From: a bacterium
GTDB lineage: Bacteria; Auribacterota; UBA3054; B51-G9
Direction: 5' to 3'
DNA: 11,635 bases
Assembly: GCA_029933535.1 (NCBI GenBank)
Contig: JAOZNZ010000055.1
Location: forward strand, 1-11,635
Within the stretch, counting starts at the first letter, position 1. Every line of letters begins with the position of its first letter. The position numbers and the translations under genes were made by a program. Positions 1 to 7,199 of this stretch are shown here, one piece after another. The notes below the pieces were generated by a model. It was not told where the DNA came from and did no database searches. It saw only the letters and a list, made by a program, of their open reading frames with translations.

Positions 1-83
1 ATTACTTGCGCCGCTTTGCGGCTGAACCCTTTTCGAGCAGCCTCTACTTAGACCCGAAATGGGCTGTTAATCAAACAAACATC
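1..83. other. Leader region upstream of first gene, with small GC hairpin
   Basis: No gene can be supported here. A perfect small hairpin, GCCGC-TTT-GCGGC, occupies 10-22 and is followed by a short pyrimidine-rich stretch (CCCTTTTC). It could be the end of a terminator for a gene off the left edge, but the stem is only 5 bp. The CTTGCGCCG/CTTTGCGGC wording resembles the degenerate 9-bp units at the right end of the window. The open frame of the first gene extends back to a TTG at 6, but the stretch before 84 does not look like protein belonging to that gene. Confidence 0.3.
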
Positions 84-953
84 ATGAACAAAAAAACACT
101 AAAAAAATACCTGGTGGGCGATTTTACACTCAAACGAGTGCTTCGCTCCATTCTGTTCATTTACGCTTTTTTATTCATACTGACATTATTTTCGGATAAG
201 TTAATTTTCCAGCCGCAAAAGCCGGGTTACAAAGATAATAGCGAAATAATCAAAATAGAAATGATTGATGGACCTCCTATTTCAGCTATGTACTTTGAAA
301 ATCCCAAAGCAGAATTTACCGTTTTGTACAGCCATGGCAATGCAGTTGATATCGGTAATCTTTATGGATTTTTTACAATGTATCGCGACTTGGGTTTCTC
401 AGTGCTGGCATACGATTATTGCGGCTACGGAACAAGTCCCGGTAAACCAACTGCTGAAAATGCTTGCCTTGCAGCCGATGCGGCTCTAAAATATCTTGTT
501 GAAAAACGCGGTTTGAATTTGAATGAAATTATCATTCACGGCCGATCAGTCGGAGGAGGACCGGCGCTTTATCTTGCCCGCAAAAACAAGGTCGCGGGAT
601 TGATTGTTGAAAGTTCATTTGTTAGCGCGTTTCGTGTTCTCACACGCATTCCGATTCTTCCTTTTGACAAATTTAAAAATATTAATCTGATTGACAAAGT
701 GAATTGCCCTGTACTTGTAATTCATGGAAAAAAAGACCGCACAATATCATTTTGGCACGGGGAAAAACTTTTTGAGAAAGCTAAAGAACCTAAAATGTGC
801 TGCTGGCTCGAAGACACAACTCATAATCATATACCTGAAGAAGCCGGAATGAAATACCTGTCAGCAATATCCGATTTTACCAACTTAATACATTCATCAC
901 AAATTAACACAAATCAGGTGAAAATAAAGGCTCTTCGTATAAACGGTGGGTAA
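84..953 (+). CDS. Membrane-anchored alpha/beta hydrolase (ABHD13/Bem46-like serine hydrolase)
   Basis: A 289-residue alpha/beta hydrolase, probably acting on an ester or acyl substrate at the cytoplasmic membrane. The substrate is unknown. The N-terminus is basic (K3, K4, K7, K8, R18, R21), followed by one hydrophobic segment at about 22-37 (ILFIYAFLFILTLF), which fits a signal anchor. The fold is shown by the oxyanion-type HGN at 84-86 and the nucleophile elbow G-R-S-V-G with Ser155. The likely triad partners are Asp218 (HGKKDRTI) and His247 (TTHNH). This order and spacing match the COG1073 group that includes eukaryotic ABHD13/Bem46. I start at ATG 84, not the in-frame TTG at 6, because the basic-plus-hydrophobic anchor begins right after this ATG and the extra 26 residues look unrelated. 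There is no Shine-Dalgarno, only an A-rich leader. The gene stands alone, with a repeat-rich spacer after it. Fold and catalytic residues are fairly certain; the biological role is not. Confidence 0.88.
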   Translation: MNKKTLKKYLVGDFTLKRVLRSILFIYAFLFILTLFSDKLIFQPQKPGYKDNSEIIKIEMIDGPPISAMYFENPKAEFTVLYSHGNAVDIGNLYGFFTMYRDLGFSVLAYDYCGYGTSPGKPTAENACLAADAALKYLVEKRGLNLNEIIIHGRSVGGGPALYLARKNKVAGLIVESSFVSAFRVLTRIPILPFDKFKNINLIDKVNCPVLVIHGKKDRTISFWHGEKLFEKAKEPKMCCWLEDTTHNHIPEEAGMKYLSAISDFTNLIHSSQINTNQVKIKALRINGG

Positions 954-991
954 ATCTAAAGATTTTTCCGTTTATTAGTTTGTCTTGGCAC

Positions 992-1017
992 ATTTGATAT
1001 TTTCTCAAATTTCTTTT
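992..1017 (+). terminator. Weak candidate terminator after the hydrolase gene
   Basis: ATTTGA (992-997) and TCAAAT (1005-1010) form a 6-bp AT-rich stem with a 7-nt loop, followed by TTCTTTT. Position, 39 nt after the stop codon, and T-rich tail suit an intrinsic terminator, but the stem is weak. The GC hairpin at 1049-1067 just downstream could do the job instead. Confidence 0.25.
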
Positions 1018-1048
1018 GTAGTCGGTCGCGTTGAGGCCGGTTGTTATT

Positions 1049-1080
1049 CCCCCTTTCCTAAAGGGGGTTAGGGGGATTTT
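1049..1080. repeat. G/C-tract palindromic repeat, copy A
   Basis: A perfect 8-bp hairpin, CCCCCTTT (1049-1056), loop CCT, AAAGGGGG (1060-1067), is followed by TTAGGGGGATTTT. The same wording recurs at 1186-1240, 2887-2953 and 7171-7206, so it is an interspersed family. Similar CCCCCTTT/AAAGGGGG palindromes followed by TTAGGGGGA are common intergenic repeats in several environmental bacterial lineages and give rise to spurious short reading frames. It could act as a transcription terminator, but I see no transposase. Confidence 0.75.
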
Positions 1081-1151
1081 CTTCACTTTAGTCTTGGTAG
1101 TTGAGAATTCGATATTGGAACTTCTTTCTTAATATTAAATCAAGTCTCAAC
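1065..1151. repeat. 87-bp direct repeat, copy 1
   Basis: This 87-bp block, from GGGTTAGGGGGATTTT to AAGTCTCAAC, recurs without a single change at 1227-1313. The block begins inside the G/C-tract repeat, so the palindrome and the AT-rich tail appear to travel together. The spacer to the second copy carries an inverted echo of the block: TTGAGAATT at 1101-1109 against AATTCTCAA at 1163-1171. No open reading frame of substance is present. Confidence 0.95.
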
Positions 1152-1185
1152 TCCGAACTACCAATTCTCAATTTTCAAGTTTTAA

Positions 1186-1240
1186 TTCCCCTTTTTCTAA
1201 AGTGGAACATCCCGATTATTGGGAGTGGGTTAGGGGGATT
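1186..1240. repeat. G/C-tract palindromic repeat, copy B, with a 24-nt insert
   Basis: This copy aligns with copy A (TTCCCCTTTTTCTAAAG, then GGGTTAGGGGGATTTT). It carries 24 extra bases at 1203-1226 where copy A has a single G. The extra piece contains its own small hairpin, CCCGAT/ATTGGG at 1211-1223, with one G-T pair. The main stem is degraded compared with copy A. Confidence 0.65.
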
Positions 1241-1313
1241 TTCTTCACTTTAGTCTTGGTAGTTGAGAATTCGATATTGGAACTTCTTTCTTAATATTAA
1301 ATCAAGTCTCAAC
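1227..1313. repeat. 87-bp direct repeat, copy 2
   Basis: Identical over all 87 bases to 1065-1151, with the two copies offset by 162 bp in the same orientation. Left flanks are related (both are G/C-tract repeats) but right flanks differ. Complete identity in non-coding DNA indicates a recent duplication or ongoing gene conversion. Confidence 0.95.
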
Positions 1314-1372
1314 GAGGTCAGCTACAATAATAGCTTCCCCCCCAAAAAAAACATTGAGCCATCTCCTGATAC

Positions 1373-1401
1373 TTGACATATCTTACATAACAGACTACAA
1401 T
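1373..1401 (+). promoter_or_regulatory. Sigma70-type promoter for the GH172 gene
   Basis: A perfect -35 TTGACA (1373-1378) and a good -10 TACAAT (1396-1401) are separated by exactly 17 bases. Predicted transcription start is about 1407-1409, giving a leader of about 75 nt before the ATG at 1485. A run of seven C then eight A lies just upstream at 1337-1351. Confidence 0.75.
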
Positions 1402-1409
1402 AATTATAG

Positions 1410-1438
1410 TGCCTGAACGAAGCTTTTTCGTTTAGGCA
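1410..1438 (+). promoter_or_regulatory. 12-bp hairpin or palindrome at the 5' end of the GH172 transcript
   Basis: TGCCTGAACGAA (1410-1421) pairs with TTCGTTTAGGCA (1427-1438) over all 12 positions, one being a G-T pair, with a GCTTT loop. It starts within a few bases of the predicted transcription start. It could be a repressor operator covering +1 to about +31, a 5' stabilising stem in the mRNA, or an attenuator, since TTATTAT follows. The sequence does not decide between these. Confidence 0.65.
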
Positions 1439-1484
1439 TTATTATAAAATTTAAATTTATTAAACAACAGCTAAAGGAGTTAAA

Positions 1485-2585
1485 ATGGATTTTAACGGAT
1501 TAAACATGAACCTTGGGAATATTTCCAAATTGTCTAACGCTAAAACACGTTCCATAACCGCCGAAAACGTTTACGGCGAAAAAGGTAAAGCAGGAATGGC
1601 TGAAGTGTCGGATTCTCCACAGCAGGAAGTAACAAAAATCGGCCAAAAATGGCAGAATAATTCCTGCGCACGAGACCTCGGAATAAAATGGAAGGTTCGA
1701 CCCTGTATTTCTCTCGAAAAAGAATCTACTACTACTATTATGGATATTGACGGTCCGGCATGCATTCAGCATATCTGGATTACTATTGATAATAAAAGAT
1801 TTCGTGATTTAATTATGAGAATTTACTGGGACGGTGAAGAAACTCCAAGCGTAGAATCCCCTATCGGTGATTTCTTCTGTAACGGTTTTAATACCCGCAC
1901 AAACGTCCTTGCACTACCGATAAATGTTAATCCAACAGGCGGACTTAATTGTTATTTCCCAATGCCTTTCCGCAAGCACGCGAAAATAACTATTGAAAAT
2001 CGCTCGCCGGAAAATATTGACGGTTTCTTTTACGCTATAAATTACACTTTAACAGAAATTCCCGAAGACGAAGCATATTTTCACGCGCAGTTCCGCCGTA
2101 CTAATCCTTTAACATATAAACAAGATTATGTTATAATAGATAATATAAAAGGTAAAGGACATTTTGTAGGTACTTATATGGCTTGGCAGCAAAATAATAC
2201 AGGCTGGTGGGGCGAAGGCGAAATTAAATTTTTCATGGACGGCGATGGAGAATTCCCAACTATATGCGGTACAGGTACTGAAGATTATTTCGGTGGCGCG
2301 TGGTGCTTTGCAGATACTTTTTCCGCTCCGTTTATGGGTTATCCACTCGGTGTAAAAGGCGGAGCAAAGCAAGGCGACCGGCATGGCCTTTACAGATTTC
2401 ACATTATGGACCCTATTCGCTTTGAAGAAGATTTAAAAGTAACTATGCAGGCTATAGGCTGGCGAAGCGAAGGAAGATATTTACCCATGCAGGACGATAT
2501 TTCTTCCGTTGCGTACTGGTATCAGGCGGAACCTCACAACGCTTTTCCGGAACTTCCTGACAGGGATTATTGTGAAGTGATATAA
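1485..2585 (+). CDS. GH172-family (DUF2961) glycoside hydrolase, cytoplasmic
   Basis: A 366-residue protein of the DUF2961 family, now glycoside hydrolase family GH172. Characterised members act on fructofuranose or D-arabinofuranose linkages: difructose dianhydride I synthase/hydrolase and exo-alpha-D-arabinofuranosidases of arabinan breakdown. Visible family marks are the N-terminal LSNAKTRSITAENVYGEKGK-type segment (16-35), ARDLGIKWKVRPCI near 62-75, and the signature CGTGTEDYFGGAW at 261-273. Glu266 in that signature is the obvious catalytic candidate. The length fits a full family member. There is no signal peptide, so it should act in the cytoplasm on imported oligosaccharide. The start is well supported by AAAGGAG (1473-1479) 5 nt before the ATG. 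It is transcribed alone from the promoter at 1373-1401, with a long repeat spacer before the next gene. Family assignment is strong. The exact substrate cannot be read here. Confidence 0.92.
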   Translation: MDFNGLNMNLGNISKLSNAKTRSITAENVYGEKGKAGMAEVSDSPQQEVTKIGQKWQNNSCARDLGIKWKVRPCISLEKESTTTIMDIDGPACIQHIWITIDNKRFRDLIMRIYWDGEETPSVESPIGDFFCNGFNTRTNVLALPINVNPTGGLNCYFPMPFRKHAKITIENRSPENIDGFFYAINYTLTEIPEDEAYFHAQFRRTNPLTYKQDYVIIDNIKGKGHFVGTYMAWQQNNTGWWGEGEIKFFMDGDGEFPTICGTGTEDYFGGAWCFADTFSAPFMGYPLGVKGGAKQGDRHGLYRFHIMDPIRFEEDLKVTMQAIGWRSEGRYLPMQDDISSVAYWYQAEPHNAFPELPDRDYCEVI

Positions 2586-2784
2586 AATTGATCTAATTGA
2601 TCTAATTTCTAATTAACCTAAAAAATGAACAATAAACAAGAAAAAGAAATGAACAAAAAAAGATGTTCTTTCTTTGGATTTTGGAAATTGTAGGAGTTCA
2701 CAGCTTTATCGTGTGTTTGGGTTTTGGAAATTAGACATTGATATTTGATCAGATCAATTAGATCAATTAGAAATTAGGTCAATT
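2586..2784. repeat. 18-bp inverted repeat enclosing 147 bp, built of 9-bp units
   Basis: Positions 2586-2603 are the exact reverse complement of 2751-2768 (AGATCAATTAGATCAATT). A neighbouring 13-bp pair also matches, 2602-2614 against 2765-2777. Each arm is made of two 9-bp units (ATTGATCTA twice on the left, GATCAATTA twice on the right) followed by a shortened unit. The interior holds a direct repeat, TTTTGGAAATT, at 2679-2689 and 2722-2732, and an AT-rich stem (2643-2654 with 2665-2675, one bulge). The left arm begins right after the GH172 stop codon. It may be a miniature element or a 3' end structure; no target-site duplication is evident. Confidence 0.7.
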
Positions 2785-2810
2785 TTTTCCCGTCCATTCG
2801 GTCCGCTTCG

Positions 2811-2836
2811 CCCTGTGGAGTCTTACTCCACCAGGG
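2811..2836. other. GC-rich stem-loop between GH172 and the PEP-CTERM gene
   Basis: CCCTGTGGAG (2811-2820), loop TCTTA, CTCCACCAGGG (2826-2836) form a 10-bp stem with one bulged C. It could stop transcription coming from the GH172 gene, but TTTGGTCCG follows instead of a run of T, so an intrinsic terminator is doubtful. Confidence 0.45.
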
Positions 2837-2881
2837 TTTGGTCCGTTTGGTCCATTTGGTCCATTTGGTCCATTTGGTCCA
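2837..2881. repeat. Tandem 9-bp array (TTTGGTCCA) x5
   Basis: Five adjacent 9-bp units: the first is TTTGGTCCG (2837-2845) and the next four are exact TTTGGTCCA. Related wording (CCATTCGGTCCGCTTCG) lies before the hairpin at 2793-2809, so the array may once have run through it. Exact adjacent units suggest recent slippage. Confidence 0.95.
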
Positions 2882-2886
2882 TTAAA

Positions 2887-2953
2887 CTCCCCTCCTAATC
2901 CCCTCTTGAGAGGGGTGGGTGAAGCGACGGGGTGTGTTAAGGCGGGGTGGTTA
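2887..2953. repeat. G/C-tract palindromic repeat, copy C
   Basis: The core is CCCCTCTTGAGAGGGG (2900-2915), a near-perfect palindrome. Four G-runs follow and it ends TTAAGGCGGGGTGGTT. It is a divergent relative of copies A, B and D: C-run, short loop, G-run, then TTA-GG-GGGG. It ends 34 bp before the start codon of the large PEP-CTERM gene, so it lies in that gene's leader or promoter region. Confidence 0.65.
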
Positions 2954-2987
2954 AATGGCCATTCGATTCAACTAACAAAAAACTAAC

Positions 2988-5900
2988 ATGAAAACAAAAC
3001 TTATACTTTTCGCTCTTCTTGCTTTCACTGCAAACACGTTCGCAAATCCCGGCCCACCTTGTTATGACAAAGATTTCGAAACCCACAATGTAGCAAATTT
3101 TAAATATAGGCCAATAAATACCGGAGATAGTTGGGATTTCACTAATATGGCCGGAGTGGCAAGAGAAGGCGGCGCGTTCCCCGGAACTTTACCAGCTGAT
3201 GACGGTGACAGCATGGCGTTTCTTCAGGAACAAGACGCGGAAGTTGCACAAACTATCAACGGTTGGTCTCCGGGCAGCGTTTATCATATCTGTTGGAGTG
3301 AAGCCAGCCGGCAGGGATATTCCAACGGTATGCTTCAGGTTTTGATTGGTTCCGGTGATGGCGGTACGAGCACAATAACCGAACTTTTCCCCTCTCACGA
3401 AGTAGCGAATAAAACTTCGTGGAACAGAACCCAAACAGTTTTTACCGCGTCTCAAAACACTCATCGATTGTATTTTAGACACAATTATACCGGCTCTGAT
3501 GACCGTACTACTTTTATCGACAGAATAAGAATCTGGGTAGAACCCACTACTCCGCCGGACTCGTTTCCGAAATTTACTGTTCCTGGTTTTGAGACGGAAA
3601 TGTCCAGCATGCGCGACCTTTTTTATTTGCATTATCCTGTGCCGATACTCGGTACTTTCAATTGTCATTGGGTTGCGGAATCTACTTTGTGGCCTGCCGT
3701 TGATCCTCTGAGGCAGAATGCTACCCGTGCAAATCACAAAAATGCTATCGCGACAAGAAGAATCAGCAGCAACGGGTATATTTCTTGTCACCAACATCTC
3801 GGTCTCGCTCATTCGGAAGGCTGGCCGTTTCCTTATTGGACTCAAAGCGACGGCTGGGGCAGACATTTCGCGCTTTCAGAATTCTGGGGAAGTCGCTGGG
3901 GAATTTCACCGACTACTACCGATTCAGGCTGGACTAAAACAGGCGCTTCTACCGTCAGCATAGACAGAGACAATGGCTGGGAACTAAACCTTTCAAGCGC
4001 TAACGCGGAAATAATTACTCCGGTTATGTCGGTGAAAAATATGGTCGCGCCTTTTATCCGACTCGAATGGGAATGGAGAGACGCCGTTCCCGGAGTCCTG
4101 CCTTATATCGAATGGAGCACGACTGCTTATCCTTTTGCTTTTGACTCTTCTCACAGAGTTTATTTCGAACCGATCACTTCTGCAGACGGCGCGGTTTACA
4201 CTATGATTCCACTCTATCAACATTCTTTGTGGAATGCAAACGACACTTTACGTGGATTGAAAATTAATTTCGGGAATTCCGCAGGTACGACTGTTAATGT
4301 TCGTTCTTTAATTACATCCGTTGATTCGCGGCATAATGGAAATAATTCGATTTACACTGACGCATGCAACAGTATAATTAACTGGACAGGAAGCAAAAGT
4401 TTTATCGCTGAAAATATTAACAAAATCCGCCTCGCAGTCGCTTACGCAATTGACGAATTCCAGGTCTATTCCAATAAATGTGTCTTTACTCCATGGATCG
4501 GGCACGACGGTCGCAGCGGTATTGAATACAATCCTTCAAAAACCATTTTCAAAGGTCGTGGTGTTGGAAACGGATACTGGGACCTTCTCCCTTTCGGCGG
4601 TAAAGATACTCTGGCTACTATTTATCTTTACAACGCGTTAAACGAACTCGCTGAACTCGAAGAGCAAATCGCAAAACATCCTGAATGGAAAATTCCCGGC
4701 AGCGAGAATAAATTTTCTCCCGAGGAATTAAAAAGTCTCGCTCTGGAACTGAAAAATAACTCTACACAGTTTTGGAATCAGGTTACTGAAAGATTTGTTA
4801 CCGCTATCGATATTAATGGCGTGGCTTACGATTACGGTTTAACATTCTTAAGTTGCGAAGCGGTTTATTATGGTTATGCAAACGAATATCAATCAAGAAA
4901 AATTGCCGAATGGCTTGACGGGAAACGAGCAGTCGCAGGTGATACTTCTCAAACTAATGATATTTATCATTGGGAATTCGGTCCTCGGGCAACAACTCTC
5001 AGAAATATTGAATATTATAGTTATGTATGGTCAAATCCGGAAAGTATTCCTTTCGGCGGACAGGTTCAGGACGGCGGCGCTGTTCTCGGATTCACTTATC
5101 ATGACCTGATGACAAGATTAAAAACTTACGGTGCTGATAACGCGTGGCACAGGCTGAATAAAATTCTTGACTGGTTTGCCCGGGTGCAGACAGAAGGCGG
5201 ATATCGTGAATATTATTACGATAGCTCTGTCGCAACACGCGGAACTTTGCAGGGTGGAGGAACAGCCGGCGGACTCGGTATGGATTTTGAATTTTATGAA
5301 AGCGTACTCGTTCCCCAGATTATGATCCGCGGTTTTCTCGGTTTTGATCCAAAAACGGACGGCTTCGCCATCGACCCGAAATTACCTTCCTCCTGGCCTT
5401 CACTGACGATAAACCGTATAAGGCTTCAAGACACTATTTTAACAATTTCAGCAACAGGAAGTTCAGTTTTTGTTTCTATTGAAGGTGGAAATGATGCTTT
5501 GAAAATTTATCCGCCGTATGACAGATATGAAATAAAATATTACGATTCTTCTGATATCGAAATTTATAATTTCACCACTTTTATAAATGATAATAATGAA
5601 GGCATCCCGCTCCGCAGCAATGAAAGTTACAAAATAGAATTGATTCGGAAACCCATGCTCCAAAACTTTAGTTTTGAAGATAACGGAATTGAAATTACAT
5701 ACCCCGGATATATTGCAAATAATCCTGTTGATGCTTGGACTTTTTCTACCGCTAGCGCAGGGCGCAACACTTCCGACGGCCCGTTTTTCGGAAGCGGAAA
5801 AACTCCGGATGGTCATAATGTATGCTTCATTCAATCATTAGGTTCTGTCAGCCAAACAATTTCAGGTTTTGATAGTGGCGGAAGTTATAAACTTTCTCTA

Positions 5901-7199
5901 AACGCTAACGCGGGAACATGGCAAGGAAAATCTAACGCCGCTATGGAAGTAAAACTTAACGGCATAACTGTTATCGGCCCGACAAACGTAATCGCTGTTT
6001 CAATCAACGAAGATTTCCATATTTTTTCCGCAACAGTCAGCCCGGGCGCAGGTGACTTTGTTTTGGAAATTCTTCATACAGATAATGATCCTGACCGCGC
6101 TCTCTTAATTGACAAAGTTCAAATCACAAAAATTGTTGATGCAGCTGCAGCTTTTATCGATAACCCCGGTTTTGAAGCTGACGGTTCTGATATTATTTTT
6201 CCCGGCTATGTTTCTAATAATTTATTAACGGGATGGACTTATTCCGCAGCAGATGAAATTGGCCGCAACACTTCCGATGGACCTTTTCTTGATAACGGAA
6301 CTATTCCGGAAGGGAAAAATATTTGTTTCATAATTGGACAAAACTATATCTCTCAAACTATTTCCGGTTTCGAGAGCGGTGAACTTTATCGCGTTTCTGT
6401 CTACGCAAACGCAGCTATTGCCGGTTCAGGAACCGAACAACTCGAACTTAAACTCGGTGGGAATTCCGTCATCGGTCCTATTTCGGTTTCCCCTGTTGGT
6501 GGAAATAATTTTTTCCATGAATTCGCGGAGAATTTTACTGCTGCATCAACAAATTTAACTCTTGAAATTTACCAGGCTAATGCTAATACCGGCAGCATTT
6601 TACTAATAGACGACATCCGCATAACGAAAACCAGCAATCCTTACATTGCCAATCACAGTTTTGAAGCCAATGGTACAACAGGCTTCACGTGGCCGGGATA
6701 CGATGCTCTAATAGACAACTGGACTCGTTCTCAAGCAGGCATCGGGCGAAACACAATGGAACTCGCGCCATTTTTTGATAATGGTTCCATTCCCGACGGA
6801 CAGAATGTTTGTTTTATCCAGAATCCCGGATACATTCGTCAAACAATTTCAGGTTTTAAGGAAAATTGGATTTATACTCTTTCGCTTAAAGTTAATTCCC
6901 GGGAAGGCACGGGTGGAAGATCAGGTTTAGAGGTTAAACTTGATGGTTCAACCATTCTCGGACCCGTAGAAATTAATTCGGTTGGTGATTACAATCAGTT
7001 CCACATTCTTTCAAACAGTTTTTCAAGTCACGGTGCGGGAAATTTTGAACTTCAGATTCATCAAATTTATGATGAAGGCGGTGGAGTAAATTCTCTTGTT
7101 TTAGATGATATAAAAATCACAGGAACTCAAATCCCGGAACCGGGATTTATATGGATTATTGGATTGTTAGTCCCCCTTATTAAAAGGGGGGCCCGTTAG
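2988..7199 (+). CDS. Large exported PEP-CTERM protein with six-hairpin-glycosidase-like core
   Basis: A 1403-residue exported protein. A signal peptide covers 1-19, with cleavage expected at TFA-N. Residues about 22-185 form a lectin-like, galactose-binding-type beta-sandwich (FE, WDF, AREGGAF, QTINGW, FIDRIRI). Residues about 205-860 look like a helix-rich glycosidase core of (alpha/alpha)6 type. Its aromatic and acidic segments include HQHLGLAHSEGWPFPYWTQ (about 269-287), GNGYWDLLPFGGKDT (527-541), YDYGLTFLSCEA (614-625), GGQVQDGGAVLG (690-701) and GLGMDFEFYE (763-772). A further beta-sandwich seems inserted at about 300-470. Three tandem copies of the N-terminal type of sandwich follow (about 889-1048, 1056-1215, 1219-1380), sharing N-x-FE, GRNT, QTISGF and a closing LLIDDI-like strand. 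The C-terminus is a PEP-CTERM signal: IPEP at 1382-1385, hydrophobic residues, then KRGAR, recognised by exosortase. The last eight residues come from an interspersed repeat. No Shine-Dalgarno is seen. A carbohydrate-active role is inference; the catalytic family is not assigned. Confidence 0.85.
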   Translation: MKTKLILFALLAFTANTFANPGPPCYDKDFETHNVANFKYRPINTGDSWDFTNMAGVAREGGAFPGTLPADDGDSMAFLQEQDAEVAQTINGWSPGSVYHICWSEASRQGYSNGMLQVLIGSGDGGTSTITELFPSHEVANKTSWNRTQTVFTASQNTHRLYFRHNYTGSDDRTTFIDRIRIWVEPTTPPDSFPKFTVPGFETEMSSMRDLFYLHYPVPILGTFNCHWVAESTLWPAVDPLRQNATRANHKNAIATRRISSNGYISCHQHLGLAHSEGWPFPYWTQSDGWGRHFALSEFWGSRWGISPTTTDSGWTKTGASTVSIDRDNGWELNLSSANAEIITPVMSVKNMVAPFIRLEWEWRDAVPGVLPYIEWSTTAYPFAFDSSHRVYFEPITSADGAVYTMIPLYQHSLWNANDTLRGLKINFGNSAGTTVNVRSLITSVDSRHNGNNSIYTDACNSIINWTGSKSFIAENINKIRLAVAYAIDEFQVYSNKCVFTPWIGHDGRSGIEYNPSKTIFKGRGVGNGYWDLLPFGGKDTLATIYLYNALNELAELEEQIAKHPEWKIPGSENKFSPEELKSLALELKNNSTQFWNQVTERFVTAIDINGVAYDYGLTFLSCEAVYYGYANEYQSRKIAEWLDGKRAVAGDTSQTNDIYHWEFGPRATTLRNIEYYSYVWSNPESIPFGGQVQDGGAVLGFTYHDLMTRLKTYGADNAWHRLNKILDWFARVQTEGGYREYYYDSSVATRGTLQGGGTAGGLGMDFEFYESVLVPQIMIRGFLGFDPKTDGFAIDPKLPSSWPSLTINRIRLQDTILTISATGSSVFVSIEGGNDALKIYPPYDRYEIKYYDSSDIEIYNFTTFINDNNEGIPLRSNESYKIELIRKPMLQNFSFEDNGIEITYPGYIANNPVDAWTFSTASAGRNTSDGPFFGSGKTPDGHNVCFIQSLGSVSQTISGFDSGGSYKLSLNANAGTWQGKSNAAMEVKLNGITVIGPTNVIAVSINEDFHIFSATVSPGAGDFVLEILHTDNDPDRALLIDKVQITKIVDAAAAFIDNPGFEADGSDIIFPGYVSNNLLTGWTYSAADEIGRNTSDGPFLDNGTIPEGKNICFIIGQNYISQTISGFESGELYRVSVYANAAIAGSGTEQLELKLGGNSVIGPISVSPVGGNNFFHEFAENFTAASTNLTLEIYQANANTGSILLIDDIRITKTSNPYIANHSFEANGTTGFTWPGYDALIDNWTRSQAGIGRNTMELAPFFDNGSIPDGQNVCFIQNPGYIRQTISGFKENWIYTLSLKVNSREGTGGRSGLEVKLDGSTILGPVEINSVGDYNQFHILSNSFSSHGAGNFELQIHQIYDEGGGVNSLVLDDIKITGTQIPEPGFIWIIGLLVPLIKRGAR

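Noticed and set aside
6..83. Upstream TTG extension of the first hydrolase by 26 residues
   Set aside because: The extension precedes the basic signal-anchor start, has no ribosome binding site and resembles non-coding 9-bp repeat wording; ATG 84 gives a normal N-terminus.
904..1086. Minus-strand 60-codon reading frame starting MKKIPLTPFRKGG
   Set aside because: Its start is the translation of the G/C-tract palindrome, a classic spurious peptide, and the rest overlaps the end of the hydrolase gene.
2643..2675. AT-rich stem as intrinsic terminator of GH172
   Set aside because: The stem has a bulge, no GC content at its base and no T-run after it; recorded only as interior structure of the inverted-repeat region.
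2837..2881. Possible CRISPR-like array
   Set aside because: Units are 9 bp and directly adjacent with no spacers.
2912..2947. Four G-runs that could form a G-quadruplex before the PEP-CTERM gene
   Set aside because: Loops of 1, 9 and 11 nt make a stable quadruplex unlikely, and the runs are explained by membership of the G/C-tract repeat.
3189..3866. Long minus-strand open frame (225 codons) opposite the PEP-CTERM gene
   Set aside because: It lies fully inside a well-supported gene and its translation is basic and low in recognisable motifs; it is a shadow frame.
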